DNA from: Bacillus sp. MRMR6
GTDB lineage: Bacteria; Bacillota; Bacilli; Bacillales; Cytobacillaceae
Length of the DNA: 64,000 nucleotides
Reading direction: 5' to 3'
Assembly: GCF_001940785.1 (NCBI RefSeq)
Contig: NZ_MSLS01000001.1
Coordinates: 164,739 to 228,738 of the forward strand
Shown here in pieces: positions 53,292 through 63,522 of this stretch. The notes beneath the pieces were generated by a model, which was not told where the DNA came from, did no database searches, and saw nothing but the letters and a program-made list of their open reading frames with translations. How positions within the stretch are numbered: position 1 is the stretch's first letter; each line of letters opens with the position of its first letter. The translations under genes and the position numbers were made by a program.

Positions 53292-54752
53292 ATGAAGCTT
53301 AATGAACTACTTGAACATTTGCACCTTCTTGTTCCTTACCGCGGTGATAATCCTGAGATTGATTCAATTGAAAACGATGATCGTAAAGTTAAAAAGGGAA
53401 GCTTATTTGTTTGTATAAAAGGATATACGGTTGATGGACATGACTTTGCTGAGTCTGCGGTTAACAAAGGTGCAGCTGCAATTATTGCTGAGAGCCCACT
53501 AACTCTTCCGGTGCCAGTTATAACCGTTAATGATACTACTAGAGCTCAAGCTGTTCTTGCTGATGCCTATTATGGTCAACCTAGTAAAAAGTTGCATTTA
53601 GTTGGAATAACAGGTACCAATGGGAAAACTACTACTAGTCATATTATCGAAAGTATTTTCAGAGAAGCAAATCATCGAACTGGTCTAATTGGCACTATGT
53701 ATACTAAAATCGCCGAACGTATTATAGAAACGAAGAATACAACCCCCGATAGTTTAACTTTGCAAAAGAGTTTTCAGCAGATGGTAGATTCAAAAGTGGA
53801 TGTGGCTGTTATGGAGGTATCCTCACATGCCTTGCATATCGGGAGAGTTCACGGTTGTGACTACGATGTAGCGGTGTTTACGAACCTTTCTCAGGATCAT
53901 CTTGACTATCATAAAACAATGGAAGGGTATAAGTATGCAAAAGGGTTATTGTTTGCCCAGCTTGGAAACACTTTTAACCTATCTAACCCAAAGTTTGCGA
54001 TTTTGAATGCGGATGACCCCTCCTCCATAGATTACCGAAAATCAACTGCAGCACATGTAGTTACATATGGAATTGATCAAGATGCTGATTTCTTAGCTAG
54101 GAATATTAAATTGACATCAAAAGGAACCTCCTTTGATTTAGTAATGGAGGGAAAGAATCACCCCGTTCAGATGCAATTGATTGGAAAATTTAGTGTATAT
54201 AATGTATTGGCAAGCATTGCTGCTGCATATGTATCTAAAATACCGATAAATCAAATTATCACCTCGATAGAGAATATAAAAGGAGTAGCTGGGAGATTTG
54301 AACTTGTTAATGCAGGTCAAGATTTTACAGTGGTAGTCGACTATGCTCATACTCCTGACAGCCTAGAAAATGTATTAAAAACCATTCAGCAATTTGCTGA
54401 GAAAAGGATATTTGTCGTTGTCGGTTGTGGGGGGGATCGTGATCGAACAAAGCGCCCTGTAATGGCAGCAATTGCTTGTAAGTATGCAACGAATCCTATT
54501 TTCACATCAGATAATCCAAGAAGTGAAAACTTAATCGAGATTCTGAAAGATATGGAGAATGGAGTACAAGGAGAGGATTACATCGTTGTTCCAGATAGGG
54601 AGGAAGCAATAAATGCAGCGGTCAAGCGTGCTTCTGCAGGTGATGTCATCTTAATTGCCGGAAAAGGCCATGAGACCTATCAAATTATTGGCAAGGATGT
54701 ATTTGATTTTGATGACCGAGTGGTTGCTCGGAAAGCAATCGAGGGGAGATAG
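53292..54752 (+). CDS. murE: UDP-MurNAc-L-Ala-D-Glu:meso-DAP ligase MurE
   Basis: 486 residues, three Mur-ligase domains. The N-domain has [20 protein letters not shown]; the ATP-binding loop is [13 protein letters not shown]; the carboxylated-lysine region is [16 protein letters not shown]. The C-domain motif DNPRSE is the meso-diaminopimelate signature, so this cell wall is of the DAP type. AAGGGG precedes the ATG. It is followed 2 nt later by a small MurF N-domain-like gene. Confidence 0.95.
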   Translation: MKLNELLEHLHLLVPYRGDNPEIDSIENDDRKVKKGSLFVCIKGYTVDGHDFAESAVNKGAAAIIAESPLTLPVPVITVNDTTRAQAVLADAYYGQPSKKLHLVGITGTNGKTTTSHIIESIFREANHRTGLIGTMYTKIAERIIETKNTTPDSLTLQKSFQQMVDSKVDVAVMEVSSHALHIGRVHGCDYDVAVFTNLSQDHLDYHKTMEGYKYAKGLLFAQLGNTFNLSNPKFAILNADDPSSIDYRKSTAAHVVTYGIDQDADFLARNIKLTSKGTSFDLVMEGKNHPVQMQLIGKFSVYNVLASIAAAYVSKIPINQIITSIENIKGVAGRFELVNAGQDFTVVVDYAHTPDSLENVLKTIQQFAEKRIFVVVGCGGDRDRTKRPVMAAIACKYATNPIFTSDNPRSENLIEILKDMENGVQGEDYIVVPDREEAINAAVKRASAGDVILIAGKGHETYQIIGKDVFDFDDRVVARKAIEGR

Positions 54753-54754
54753 GA

Positions 54755-55201
54755 ATGTATTTAGCCTTTAACGATTTATCTGCAATGTTTGTTGATAGAA
54801 CGGGGATCAAAGAGGCAGACCATGAGTACTATATAGTCTGTGATAGGGCTGATATTCCTCAGCAAAGAGGGGTTTTTATGCCGTTGAACGAGGAATCAGG
54901 AGAATTATTAAAGGCAATTGCAAACGGTGCAATTGCCGTGATTTGGGACCGCCAAAGAGAATTACCGCATTATACCCCGAACCACTTTCCTGTTTTCTTT
55001 ACAGATGATCCAATAATAGCAGCAGGCAGACTGTTGCAAACCTATATTCAAAAATTAGATGGAGAACGAATAGATAAGATGAAAATAACAAATTTTGTAC
55101 TTTTTAATAAAGAACTTCTCAAAGAAAATAAACAAACATATGATATAGCTGTAATGCTGGAAAAGATTCGCTCAAGTAAAAAAGAAGAAGGAGGGGAATA
55201 A
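54755..55201 (+). CDS. Orphan Mur-ligase N-terminal-domain-like protein
   Basis: 148 residues between murE and mraY, exactly where many bacteria have murF. It opens [18 protein letters not shown]. The central block [27 protein letters not shown] followed by [24 protein letters not shown] looks like the substrate-binding N-domain of MurE/MurF (display of UDP-MurNAc, then an 'AxAxLVD' strand and 'VDDTxxALxxLA' helix). There is no GTNGKT ATP loop and no C-domain, so it cannot be an active ligase. GGGGAG precedes the ATG; it is tightly packed (2 nt to murE, 1 nt to mraY), so it is translated within the operon. Homology to MurF is my reading and needs a profile test. Confidence 0.7.
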   Translation: MYLAFNDLSAMFVDRTGIKEADHEYYIVCDRADIPQQRGVFMPLNEESGELLKAIANGAIAVIWDRQRELPHYTPNHFPVFFTDDPIIAAGRLLQTYIQKLDGERIDKMKITNFVLFNKELLKENKQTYDIAVMLEKIRSSKKEEGGE

Positions 55202-55202
55202 A

Positions 55203-56177
55203 ATGGTGGAGCAAGTTATTTTTTTCACAATCTTGATGGGCTTTCTTATAACGGTCTTGCTTTCTCCAATTTTTATCCCCTTCTTAAGAAGATTGAAATT
55301 TGGACAAAGCATTCGTGAAGAAGGACCTAAATCCCACCAGGCGAAAACTGGGACACCTACAATGGGTGGAATTATGATTTTATTTTCCATTATCCTCACT
55401 ACCCTCGTCATGACAGGGAAATTTGCTGAGCCAACTGTGAAAACCTATTTGATGCTACTGGTGACTTTAGGATTTGGGCTTTTAGGTTTTCTTGATGATT
55501 TCATAAAAGTAGTGATGAAACGAAATCTTGGCTTAACATCAAAACAAAAACTTTTAGGACAAATTATTATTTCTGTAATTTTTTATCTTATATATAAACA
55601 AAATGGTTTTCCTACAGTCATTACTGTACCAATTAGTGGTTATACCATTGATTTGGGATGGTTTTTTGTACTTTTTATCACTTTTTGGCTTGTTGGTTTC
55701 TCAAATGCAGTCAATTTAACAGATGGACTTGACGGTCTTGTTTCAGGTACTGCTGCGATTGCATTCGGTGCTTTTGCCGTTCTGGCTTGGAACCAATCTC
55801 AGATTGAGGTCGCAATTTTTTCTGTCGCAGTTGCTGGGGCTGTTTTAGGTTTCTTAGTTTTTAACGCCCATCCCGCAAAGGTATTTATGGGAGATACCGG
55901 TTCTTTAGCTCTTGGAGGAGCAATTGCAACAATAGCGATTCTAATCAAGCTAGAGTTGCTACTTGTTATAATTGGGGGAGTTTTTGTTATTGAAACATTA
56001 TCGGTTATCTTGCAAGTAATATCTTTTAAAACCACCGGGAAACGGATTTTTCGAATGAGCCCATTGCATCATCATTATGAGCTTGTTGGCTGGTCTGAAT
56101 GGAGAGTTGTTGTAACGTTTTGGAGTGTTGGATTAATATTCGCGATACTTGGTATCTATATTGAGGTGTGGTTGTAA
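55203..56177 (+). CDS. mraY: Phospho-MurNAc-pentapeptide transferase MraY
   Basis: 324 residues, ten membrane helices. It links UDP-MurNAc-pentapeptide to undecaprenyl phosphate, forming lipid I. Motifs: [22 protein letters not shown] (Mg-binding Asp pair), [31 protein letters not shown] and the His loop PLHHHYE. AAGGAGGGG precedes the ATG. murD follows with no gap. Confidence 0.96.
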   Translation: MVEQVIFFTILMGFLITVLLSPIFIPFLRRLKFGQSIREEGPKSHQAKTGTPTMGGIMILFSIILTTLVMTGKFAEPTVKTYLMLLVTLGFGLLGFLDDFIKVVMKRNLGLTSKQKLLGQIIISVIFYLIYKQNGFPTVITVPISGYTIDLGWFFVLFITFWLVGFSNAVNLTDGLDGLVSGTAAIAFGAFAVLAWNQSQIEVAIFSVAVAGAVLGFLVFNAHPAKVFMGDTGSLALGGAIATIAILIKLELLLVIIGGVFVIETLSVILQVISFKTTGKRIFRMSPLHHHYELVGWSEWRVVVTFWSVGLIFAILGIYIEVWL

Positions 56178-57530
56178 TTGAAGAAGATCGAAACATATCG
56201 TCATAAAAAAATACTTGTACTCGGGTTAGCAAAAAGCGGGGTAACTGCTGCTGCACTTTTACATAAGCTTGGTGCTTTTGTCACTGTTAACGATAAGAAG
56301 CCTCTTTCTGAGAATCCAGAAGCCCAGGGGCTTTTAGAACAGGGAATTAAAGTAATTTGTGGTGAACATCCTGTTGAACTCCTTGAAGATGGATTCGAAC
56401 TTATTGTGAAAAATCCTGGGATACCATATCAAAATCCAATTGTTGAAGGTGCTGTCAAAAAAGGGATTCCAGTCATTACTGAAGTTGAACTAGCCTACCA
56501 AATTTCAGAAGCACCATTCATTGGCATAACAGGCACAAATGGTAAAACCACAACAACGACGCTAATATACGAAATGTTAAGGGAAGGACAAAAACAGCCT
56601 TTAATAGCTGGAAATATCGGAACTGTTGCATCTAGTGTCGCTGAGGAAGCGACAGAAGAGAACTTAATTGTCATTGAGTTATCTTCCTTTCAATTAATGG
56701 GAGTTACTACGTTTAATCCGAAAATTGCGATCATTACTAACCTTTATGATGCCCACCTGGATTACCATGGAACGCGAAAAGAATATACCAAGGCAAAAGC
56801 GAATATTACTAAAAATCAGTCTGAAACAGAATATTTGATTGTTAATGCGGATCAACAAGAAGTGATGGAGATTACCAAGGAGTCAAGAGCGGTCATTGTA
56901 CCTTTTTCAACAACTAAACTACTTAGTGCGGGTGCTGATATACGTGATGGCTGGATCTGTTTTCATGGCGAACAGGTAATGCTCATCGATGACATTGCTT
57001 TGCCTGGTGTACATAATCTTGAAAATATTCTCGCAAGTATGGCTGCAGTAAAGCTTTCGGGTGTTGGTAACAAGGATATTCAGGCAGTACTGCGTTCTTT
57101 TACGGGTGTAAAGCATCGCCTTCAGTTTGTAGCAGAAATGGATGATCGGAAATTTTATAACGACTCAAAAGCTACGAATATTCTAGCTACCGTTAAGGCA
57201 CTGAGCGCTTTTAACAAACCTACGATTCTCTTAGCGGGTGGACTGGATCGAGGAAATGAATTTGATGAGTTAAAACCTTATTTAAAGCACGTAAAAGCAA
57301 TTGTAACCTTTGGGCAAACAGCAGCAAAAATAGAGCGGGTTGCTGCGGAGTCGGGAATAAATCTGATAAAGCGTGTCGATAATGTTGAAAAGGCTGTGCC
57401 TGTTGCATATCGGTATTCTGAACCAGGAGACGTCATTTTATTATCTCCAGCGTGTGCCAGCTGGGATCAATATAAAACTTTTGAAGTCAGGGGAGACATT
57501 TTTATCGATGCCGTGCATAAGCTTAAATAA
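56178..57530 (+). CDS. murD: UDP-MurNAc-L-alanine:D-glutamate ligase MurD
   Basis: 450 residues: N-domain [23 protein letters not shown] loop [29 protein letters not shown], and the C-domain [18 protein letters not shown] and [15 protein letters not shown]. It adds D-Glu to UDP-MurNAc-L-Ala. The start is TTG immediately after the mraY stop, with GAGGTG inside the end of mraY. A repeat element separates it from spoVE. Confidence 0.95.
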   Translation: MKKIETYRHKKILVLGLAKSGVTAAALLHKLGAFVTVNDKKPLSENPEAQGLLEQGIKVICGEHPVELLEDGFELIVKNPGIPYQNPIVEGAVKKGIPVITEVELAYQISEAPFIGITGTNGKTTTTTLIYEMLREGQKQPLIAGNIGTVASSVAEEATEENLIVIELSSFQLMGVTTFNPKIAIITNLYDAHLDYHGTRKEYTKAKANITKNQSETEYLIVNADQQEVMEITKESRAVIVPFSTTKLLSAGADIRDGWICFHGEQVMLIDDIALPGVHNLENILASMAAVKLSGVGNKDIQAVLRSFTGVKHRLQFVAEMDDRKFYNDSKATNILATVKALSAFNKPTILLAGGLDRGNEFDELKPYLKHVKAIVTFGQTAAKIERVAAESGINLIKRVDNVEKAVPVAYRYSEPGDVILLSPACASWDQYKTFEVRGDIFIDAVHKLK

Positions 57531-57562
57531 GGGCTTGTCCACAGAAACATGAGGCGGCTTCG

Positions 57563-57677
57563 GAACAAGCACAGCTTGTTTTTGCGAGGATCATTCTAAG
57601 GCGCTTTCCTTAGTGCCCAGGGGCGCGAGTCTAGACGAGCTTATGACCCGAGCCCCTAGCCGCTGCAACTAGACAGT
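57563..57677 (-). repeat. Dispersed GC-rich repeat of the Bacillaceae 'GTCTAG..CAGCG..CTAG' type
   Basis: A G+C-rich island in an A+T-rich operon. On the minus strand it begins TGTCTAGTTGCAGCGGCTAG, followed by GGGCTCGGGTCATAAGC, and contains GGCGCC-like GAAAGCGCC. I recognise this pattern from intergenic repeats frequent in Bacillus-related genomes. Internal inverted arms CAGGGGC/GCCCCTAG-type (57618-57658) and CTAAGG/CCTTAG (57597-57612) give folded structure. At its left end ACAAGC/GCTTGT plus T5 (57565-57583) looks like a terminator for murD. It codes for nothing. Confidence 0.6.
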
Positions 57678-57731
57678 AAAATACGTACGGAGACTGCAAA
57701 GCCCAAAAACTTGTTGTTGAGGTGTATAGTA

Positions 57732-58832
57732 GTGCCGACAAAAAAAACGACTCCTGACCTTATTTTATTAATTGTAACATTAACGCTATTGGCAGTGGGA
57801 CTTATTATGGTTTACAGTGCTAGTGCTGTCTGGGCCGAATATAAGTTTGATGATTCCTTCTTCTTTGCAAAAAGACAGACACTTTTTGCGGGTGTTGGAA
57901 TTGCTGCCATGTTTTTTATTATGAATATTAATTATTGGACTTGGAGAGAGTGGTCTAAAGTCATTCTGATTGTCTGCTTTGTTTTATTAATTCTCGTTCT
58001 GATTCCGGGAATCGGAAATGTTCGGAATGGTTCAAGAAGCTGGATTGGTATTGGAGCGTTTTCTATTCAGCCTTCAGAATTTATGAAATTAGCGATGATT
58101 GCATTTTTAGCAAAGTTTTTATCTGAAAAACAAAAGCTCATTACTTCCTTTAAAAAAGGACTTGTTCCATCACTTGGACTAGTATTTACTGCCTTTGCAC
58201 TTATAATGCTCCAGCCTGATTTAGGAACAGGTACTGTAATGATTGGGACTTGTGTGGTCATGATCTTTATTGCAGGGGCTCGAATTGGCCATTTCGCGTT
58301 TTTAGGACTATTAGGATTAGCTGGTTTTATCGCATTGGTTGCCTCAGCACCTTACCGAATTAAGCGGATAACATCTTTTCTAGATCCTTGGGAAGACCCG
58401 TTAGGAAGCGGCTTTCAAATTATTCAATCACTATATGCAATTGGACCGGGTGGATTGTTTGGACTTGGGTTAGGAGAGAGTCGACAAAAATTTTTCTATT
58501 TGCCTGAACCTCAGACTGACTTTATTTTTGCAATATTATCAGAGGAACTAGGTTTTATTGGTGGATCATTTATCATCCTTTTGTTTGCATTATTGTTATG
58601 GAGGGGTATTCGAATTGCATTAGGAGCTCCCGATTTATATGGAAGCTTTCTAGCGGTTGGAATCATTTCAATGGTAGCTATTCAAGTTATGATTAATATA
58701 GGGGTTGTAACAGGTTTAATGCCAGTTACAGGAATTACCCTGCCATTCCTGAGCTATGGGGGTTCATCCTTAACTCTGATGCTAATGGCAATAGGTGTTC
58801 TTCTAAATATAAGCCGCTATGCAAGATACTAA
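57732..58832 (+). CDS. spoVE: SEDS glycosyltransferase SpoVE
   Basis: 366 residues, the B. subtilis length, ten membrane helices, with MVYSASAVWAEYKFDDSFFFAKRQ, FSIQPSEFMKLAMIAFLAKF, LPEPQTDFIFAILSEELGFIGG and GITLPFLSYGGSSLTLMLMAIG. It polymerises lipid II into spore cortex with SpoVD. The GTG at 57732 has GAGGTG 7 nt upstream; the frame start at 57711 lies in the noncoding repeat margin. Paralogue of ftsW at 12235. Confidence 0.94.
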   Translation: MPTKKTTPDLILLIVTLTLLAVGLIMVYSASAVWAEYKFDDSFFFAKRQTLFAGVGIAAMFFIMNINYWTWREWSKVILIVCFVLLILVLIPGIGNVRNGSRSWIGIGAFSIQPSEFMKLAMIAFLAKFLSEKQKLITSFKKGLVPSLGLVFTAFALIMLQPDLGTGTVMIGTCVVMIFIAGARIGHFAFLGLLGLAGFIALVASAPYRIKRITSFLDPWEDPLGSGFQIIQSLYAIGPGGLFGLGLGESRQKFFYLPEPQTDFIFAILSEELGFIGGSFIILLFALLLWRGIRIALGAPDLYGSFLAVGIISMVAIQVMINIGVVTGLMPVTGITLPFLSYGGSSLTLMLMAIGVLLNISRYARY

Positions 58833-58833
58833 C

Positions 58834-58866
58834 ATCACCCTGTTTAAGGCAGGGTTCTTTTTGTTT
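58834..58866 (+). terminator. spoVE terminator
   Basis: ACCCTG stem, TTTAAGG loop, CAGGGT stem, then TCTTTTTG. Confidence 0.7.
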
Positions 58867-58982
58867 AATTCATGATACTTTACATTTACATAACATTCTT
58901 CTTTCATTTACATTCTTTCAATCGAATTTATAGTAAGATAGTGTATGAAATTAGAGTTAGCATTTTATATCGAGGTGGATAT

Positions 58983-60074
58983 ATGAGGATAGTAGTAAGT
59001 GGTGGCGGGACTGGTGGACATATTTATCCAGCACTTGCCCTTATTAGAGAAATACAAAAACAATCAGCAGATACAGAGTTTCTATACATTGGAACATTGA
59101 ATGGACTCGAAAGTACAATTGTTCCTAGGGAGAAGATCCCTTTTAAGTCAATTTATATTACTGGTTTTCAAAGGAAGCTTTCATTTGAAAATATTAAAAC
59201 GGTCTATCGGTTTTTTAAAGGGGTTAGAGATAGTAAAAAGATTTTAAAAGAATTTGGGCCCGATATTGTCATTGGTACAGGAGGCTATGTTTGTGGTCCA
59301 GTAGTCTATGCAGCTGCAAAATTGGGCATTCCTACCATCATACATGAGCAAAACAGTGTGCCAGGATTAACAAATAAATTCTTGAGCCGTTACGTTAACA
59401 AAATTGCTGTATGCTTTGATGAGGCAAAAGATTATTTCCCGGCTGATAAAATCGTATTTACAGGTAATCCGCGTGCATCAGAAGTCATGGGACAAGATGG
59501 GATACGCGGCCGATTATCTGCGGGTCTGAGTACAACAAAGCCAGTAGTATTAATTTTTGGAGGAAGTCGCGGTGCTAGACCAATAAATGATGCAGTAGTT
59601 AAATCACTATCGGAATTGGGAGAAAAGCCTTATCAAGTCCTTTACATCACAGGTGATGTCCACTTTGAGGCCGTGAAAAACGAAGTGGAGTTAGTGGGTA
59701 ACCCTAAAAATGTAGTGATTAAGCCATTTATTCATAATATGCCTGAGGTTCTTGCGGGCGTTGACTTAGTGGTTTCAAGAGCAGGAGCAACCACACTGGC
59801 TGAAATAACCTCCTTAGGCATACCAAGTATTCTTGTGCCAAGTCCTTATGTAACAAATAACCATCAAGAAAAGAACGCAAAATCATTAAGTAATCACGGG
59901 GCAGCGACATTACTTTTAGAAAAGGAATTAAATAGTAAAAGTCTCGTGCAGCATATTGACAGGATTCTGTTAAACAAACAAACACTAGAAGCGATGAAAA
60001 TAAAAGCAAAAGAATTGGGTGTTCCTGACTCAGCTACAAAACTTCATGAACTGATGAAACAGCTTGTAAAATAA
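58983..60074 (+). CDS. murG: Lipid II synthase MurG
   Basis: 363 residues, GT-B glycosyltransferase that adds GlcNAc to lipid I. Motifs: [17 protein letters not shown] at the start, [39 protein letters not shown] and [24 protein letters not shown]. The reading frame opens far upstream at 58872, but the ATG at 58983 has GAGGTGG close before it and gives the B. subtilis length and N-terminus. Confidence 0.95.
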   Translation: MRIVVSGGGTGGHIYPALALIREIQKQSADTEFLYIGTLNGLESTIVPREKIPFKSIYITGFQRKLSFENIKTVYRFFKGVRDSKKILKEFGPDIVIGTGGYVCGPVVYAAAKLGIPTIIHEQNSVPGLTNKFLSRYVNKIAVCFDEAKDYFPADKIVFTGNPRASEVMGQDGIRGRLSAGLSTTKPVVLIFGGSRGARPINDAVVKSLSELGEKPYQVLYITGDVHFEAVKNEVELVGNPKNVVIKPFIHNMPEVLAGVDLVVSRAGATTLAEITSLGIPSILVPSPYVTNNHQEKNAKSLSNHGAATLLLEKELNSKSLVQHIDRILLNKQTLEAMKIKAKELGVPDSATKLHELMKQLVK

Positions 60075-60149
60075 AAAACAAAGGTAGCCCAATTAAATTT
60101 TCTGCATAAACTGAATTTAACGCAAGCTTTGGAAAGATAGGTGAATAGT

Positions 60150-61058
60150 ATGGACCATTTAGTCACACAATTACAAGAATTAAATATAGGTACAGTTAAA
60201 AGTAATGAACCGCTTGCCCGGCACACTACGATGAAAATTGGCGGACCTGCAGATCTCCTTGTAGAACCCTCTTCAATAGAAAACTTGACGAAAGTAATGG
60301 AACTAATTAGGAAGCAAAACCTGCCATGGACAGCCATTGGGAGGGGTTCCAATTTATTGGTTTCCGATAAGGGGATTGAAGGTATAGTCATTAAGCTTGG
60401 CCCAGGGCTTGATACACTTACGATTGCTGGTACAGAAATCACAGTTGGTGCTGGTCATTCACTCGTAAGCTTATCAACCATGATTAGTAAAAAAGGATTA
60501 TCAGGCCTTGAATTTGCTAGTGGAATACCTGGTTCGGTCGGCGGTGCTGTCTATATGAATGCTGGTGCACATGGCTCAGACATTAGTAGGATTTTAACAG
60601 AAGCACATATCTTATTCGAAGATGGAACGATGGAGTGGCTCTCGAATGAAGCGATGGAATTTTCCTATCGGACATCTGTTTTGCAGAAAAAGCGACCAGG
60701 TGTTGTTTTAGAAGCAAAATTTAAGTTTACAGAGGGAGATAAGTCGGCGATCGTTGCCCAAATGCAAAAAAACAAGGATTACCGTAAAGAGACCCAGCCT
60801 TGGAACTCTCCATGTGCAGGAAGTATCTTTCGAAATCCGCTTCCCCATTTTGCGGGTAGGTTAATAGAGGATGCTGGTTTAAAGGGATATAGTATCGGCG
60901 GGGCAAAAATTTCGGAAATGCACGGTAATTTTATTGTGAATGCACATAACGCAACAGCAAAAGATGTTCTTGATTTGATTGAACATGTGAAAGTTACAAT
61001 TGATCAATTATATGGAGTCAAAATAGAAACTGAGGTAGAAATAATCGGTAGGGTGTAA
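60150..61058 (+). CDS. murB: UDP-N-acetylenolpyruvoylglucosamine reductase MurB
   Basis: 302 residues, type II MurB: FAD-binding [19 protein letters not shown] and [39 protein letters not shown], the proton donor in [12 protein letters not shown] (Cys in place of Ser, as in other Firmicutes), and EVEIIGRV. It reduces enolpyruvyl-UDP-GlcNAc to UDP-MurNAc. ATG 60150 follows AGGTGA; the GTG at 60141 is on that motif. Confidence 0.94.
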   Translation: MDHLVTQLQELNIGTVKSNEPLARHTTMKIGGPADLLVEPSSIENLTKVMELIRKQNLPWTAIGRGSNLLVSDKGIEGIVIKLGPGLDTLTIAGTEITVGAGHSLVSLSTMISKKGLSGLEFASGIPGSVGGAVYMNAGAHGSDISRILTEAHILFEDGTMEWLSNEAMEFSYRTSVLQKKRPGVVLEAKFKFTEGDKSAIVAQMQKNKDYRKETQPWNSPCAGSIFRNPLPHFAGRLIEDAGLKGYSIGGAKISEMHGNFIVNAHNATAKDVLDLIEHVKVTIDQLYGVKIETEVEIIGRV

Positions 61059-61090
61059 ATAGAAATAGTCCTACAAAATTACAAATATTG

Positions 61091-61099
61091 TGATATAAT
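61091..61099 (+). promoter_or_regulatory. Extended -10 promoter upstream of divIB
   Basis: TGATATAAT (TGn plus perfect TATAAT at 61094-61099). There is no good -35, typical of extended -10 promoters. It would start transcription near 61106, about 145 nt before divIB. Confidence 0.5.
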
Positions 61100-61137
61100 T
61101 ACACATTATAATATGGTAAAAGATTGTGGTAAATGAA

Positions 61138-61168
61138 TGACGGCATGATGTTTTGTGCCGTTGTTTTC
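61138..61168 (+). terminator. Terminator-like hairpin in the divIB leader
   Basis: ACGGCA stem (61140-61145), TGATGTTTTG loop, TGCCGT stem (61156-61161), then TGTTTT. It may end the upstream dcw message or attenuate the promoter just before it. Confidence 0.5.
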
Positions 61169-61251
61169 ACTTTATAGATGGGTATTTTCTGGAGTTAACT
61201 CTTTTTGGTTTTCTTTTAGGACATGCGTACCTGGTTTTAGGGGGGAAAGGT

Positions 61252-62043
61252 ATGGATAAAGGTAAGGTTGTTGCTCTTGAGGATCGGATTCCTAAGCTAA
61301 AGGAGCAAAGACGTAAAAAGGCAAACCAAAGACTAATTTTTCTGCTTTTATTGTTTTTTACAATGATTGCTATTGTTGCATACGTACAATCACCTTTAAG
61401 TCATGTGAAAAAGATTACCATAAAGGGTAATGAGATTATCTCTTCAGATGAAATTATTAATATCTCAAATCTTACAAGCAAAACCAATATCTGGAGTGTA
61501 AAGAAAAAAGATATTGTCTTAGAATTAGAAAAATTAGATGAAATTAAGAAAGCGGAAATAGAAGTTGTATTTCCAAATTCTATCAAGATTCATGTACATG
61601 AACGGAAAAGAATTGCCTATTTAGAAAATGATAAATCATATTATCCTGTCATTGATAATGCGAAAATTCTTTTGAACAGGGAAATGAATGAGATACCGGT
61701 AAATGCTCCTCTTCTACTTAAATTTGAAGAGGGTGCAATACTAGAAGAATTGATTATGAATCTTGACCAGCTTCCTGAGGAAATTACAAACTCTATATCT
61801 GAAATTCATTACACACCTAAGGAAACAGATCAATATCATATTTCTTTATTTATGAATGACGGTTTTGAAGTGAACGCAACATTAAGGAGTTTCTCAGAGA
61901 AAATGATTCATTATCCTTCAATTGTAAGCCAATTGGATTCAAATAAAAAAGGAATTATTGATCTGGAGGTAGGTACGTACTTCAAGGCTTATGAATTAGA
62001 AGTGGAGGAGACGTCAGGTGAAGATGATCAAGGTGAAGGGTAA
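61252..62043 (+). CDS. divIB: Cell division protein DivIB/FtsQ
   Basis: 263 residues, as in B. subtilis. A basic cytoplasmic tail, one membrane helix (LIFLLLLFFTMIAIVAY), a POTRA domain (LSHVKKITIKGNEIISSDEIINIS) and a beta domain follow. It ends in an acidic tail (VEETSGEDDQGEG). It forms a complex with FtsL and DivIC at the septum. The frame opens at 61153, but the ATG at 61252 has GGGGGGAAAGG upstream and the family N-terminus. Confidence 0.93.
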   Translation: MDKGKVVALEDRIPKLKEQRRKKANQRLIFLLLLFFTMIAIVAYVQSPLSHVKKITIKGNEIISSDEIINISNLTSKTNIWSVKKKDIVLELEKLDEIKKAEIEVVFPNSIKIHVHERKRIAYLENDKSYYPVIDNAKILLNREMNEIPVNAPLLLKFEEGAILEELIMNLDQLPEEITNSISEIHYTPKETDQYHISLFMNDGFEVNATLRSFSEKMIHYPSIVSQLDSNKKGIIDLEVGTYFKAYELEVEETSGEDDQGEG

Positions 62044-62731
62044 ACACGTCGTTCTATCCCTCGTCTCTCTAGTTCTTGGGTTCATGATGGCATTCTCCTA
62101 TCATCTTACTCAAAAGGAAGCAAAACTAGAACATACTAATTTATCAGGTAAGCAATATGAAAGAACACTTAAGCTGCGAAATGAACTGATTGCTCAAAAG
62201 GAAACAAATCGAAAACTTACTGAAGAGTTACATCTAAAACAAGACAAGGTTTTAGAAAATGAAAAGAACCTCTCTAAGGAGGCACAGGTTTATTTAACCT
62301 TTGCAGAGGACGCAGAAAAATATCGGATGTTCCTAGGAAAGGTTAAGGTAAAAGGTAAAGGTGTTAGTGTAACTCTGGCTGACGGTGCCTATGATCCTAA
62401 GGAAGAGAATATTAATAACTATCTTGTTCATGAATATCACGTGTTTAAAGTTATTAATGAGCTATACATATCAGGTGCTGCAGCGATAGCTGTAAATGGC
62501 CAGAGATTAACAAGTCATTCATATATTCTTTGTACAGGACCTGTAATCACTGTCGATGGTGTTGAACATCCGGCACCATTTGTTATTACAGCAATTGGCG
62601 ATCCTGATGTTTTGTCCTCTGCACTTAATTTAACTGGCGGTGTAAAAGACCAGCTTGTTAATGACAATATAGTTTTTACTCTAGAGAAAAAGAACGAAAT
62701 TATACTAAATCCAATTTTAGGAAGTTCGTAA
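62018..62731 (+). CDS. ylxW: DUF881 protein YlxW
   Basis: 237 residues: one membrane helix (VVLSLVSLVLGFMMAFSYHL), a coiled coil (RNELIAQKETNRKLTEELHLKQDK), then the DUF881 domain with NYLVHEYHVFKVINELYISGAAAIAVNGQRL. B. subtilis ylxW also lies between divIB and ylxX; function unknown, possibly linked to division. GTG 62018 is 7 nt after GGAGGAG; ATG 62024 is 13 nt away. It overlaps divIB by 26 nt. Confidence 0.88.
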   Translation: MKMIKVKGKHVVLSLVSLVLGFMMAFSYHLTQKEAKLEHTNLSGKQYERTLKLRNELIAQKETNRKLTEELHLKQDKVLENEKNLSKEAQVYLTFAEDAEKYRMFLGKVKVKGKGVSVTLADGAYDPKEENINNYLVHEYHVFKVINELYISGAAAIAVNGQRLTSHSYILCTGPVITVDGVEHPAPFVITAIGDPDVLSSALNLTGGVKDQLVNDNIVFTLEKKNEIILNPILGSS

Positions 62732-62784
62732 ATGATGGATTGTCCACGTAAGATAGGAATAATTTAAAAGGTTAGGTGAAACAA

Positions 62785-63522
62785 GTGGACAAGCAACATA
62801 AAAATCTTAGTTTTGTAGTCATATCTGCTGTGATTGGTTTTATGCTTGCGATTCAATTTCAAACGGTGAAAGAACCGATTGCAAGAGATACACGAGATAT
62901 TTGGCAGCTGCGGGAAGCCTTACTTAAGGAAAAAGAACTCCAATCCAATTTACTAAGTGAAATTGGTTCCATTGAAGGAAAAATTACCGCCTATGAATCT
63001 GAGCGAAGGCAAAGTAAAGAACAAGTGTTAATAGATACTCTTCAGGAATTAAAAAGTGAAGCTGGGTTAACAGAAGTAAAATCACCAGGAATCATCCTGA
63101 GAGTTCAACCAATTTTTGAGGAAATCCAAGTTGGACTCCCATCTTCTAGCGGGATATCTCCTGAACTTCTCAAACGGTTATTAAATGAATTGAACATGTA
63201 CGAAGCGAAATATGTTTCAATAGATGGCCGAAGAGTAATTAACACGACGGTTATTAGAGATATTAATAATGAAACCAAGATAGATGGATATCCTTTAACA
63301 AACCTACCTATTGAGATTAGAGTAGGCGTAGATAATCTCATTGCAGCAGAAAAGCTGTTTAATAGGATGAAAGTATCGAGAGCGGTTGAGGAGTTTTTCA
63401 TTGATAACCTTAAACTAACAATTTCTGAACCAAGTACGGAAATTACCATTCCTGCCTATGATAATCAGATACGAATTCGCTATTTGGAGTCTGTGAAAGC
63501 AACTGAAGGGGGCGATACATAA
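62785..63522 (+). CDS. ylxX: DUF881 protein YlxX
   Basis: 245 residues, paralogous in layout to YlxW: membrane helix (LSFVVISAVIGFMLAIQF), coiled coil (REALLKEKELQSNLLSEIGSIEGK) and DUF881 domain (LKRLLNELNMYEAKYVSIDGRRVINTT). The GTG at 62785 (MDKQHKN) has AGGTGA 5 nt before; the GTG at 62776 is part of that motif. Its stop overlaps the sbp start by one base. Function unknown. Confidence 0.86.
   Translation: MDKQHKNLSFVVISAVIGFMLAIQFQTVKEPIARDTRDIWQLREALLKEKELQSNLLSEIGSIEGKITAYESERRQSKEQVLIDTLQELKSEAGLTEVKSPGIILRVQPIFEEIQVGLPSSSGISPELLKRLLNELNMYEAKYVSIDGRRVINTTVIRDINNETKIDGYPLTNLPIEIRVGVDNLIAAEKLFNRMKVSRAVEEFFIDNLKLTISEPSTEITIPAYDNQIRIRYLESVKATEGGDT

Noticed and set aside
58872..58982. N-terminal extension of murG
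   Set aside because: A+T-rich leader sequence; MurG must begin [13 protein letters not shown] and GAGGTGG lies just before that ATG.
61153..61251. N-terminal extension of divIB
   Set aside because: The extra 33 codons overlap a hairpin and lack a ribosome-binding site; the ATG at 61252 has a strong one and gives the family length.
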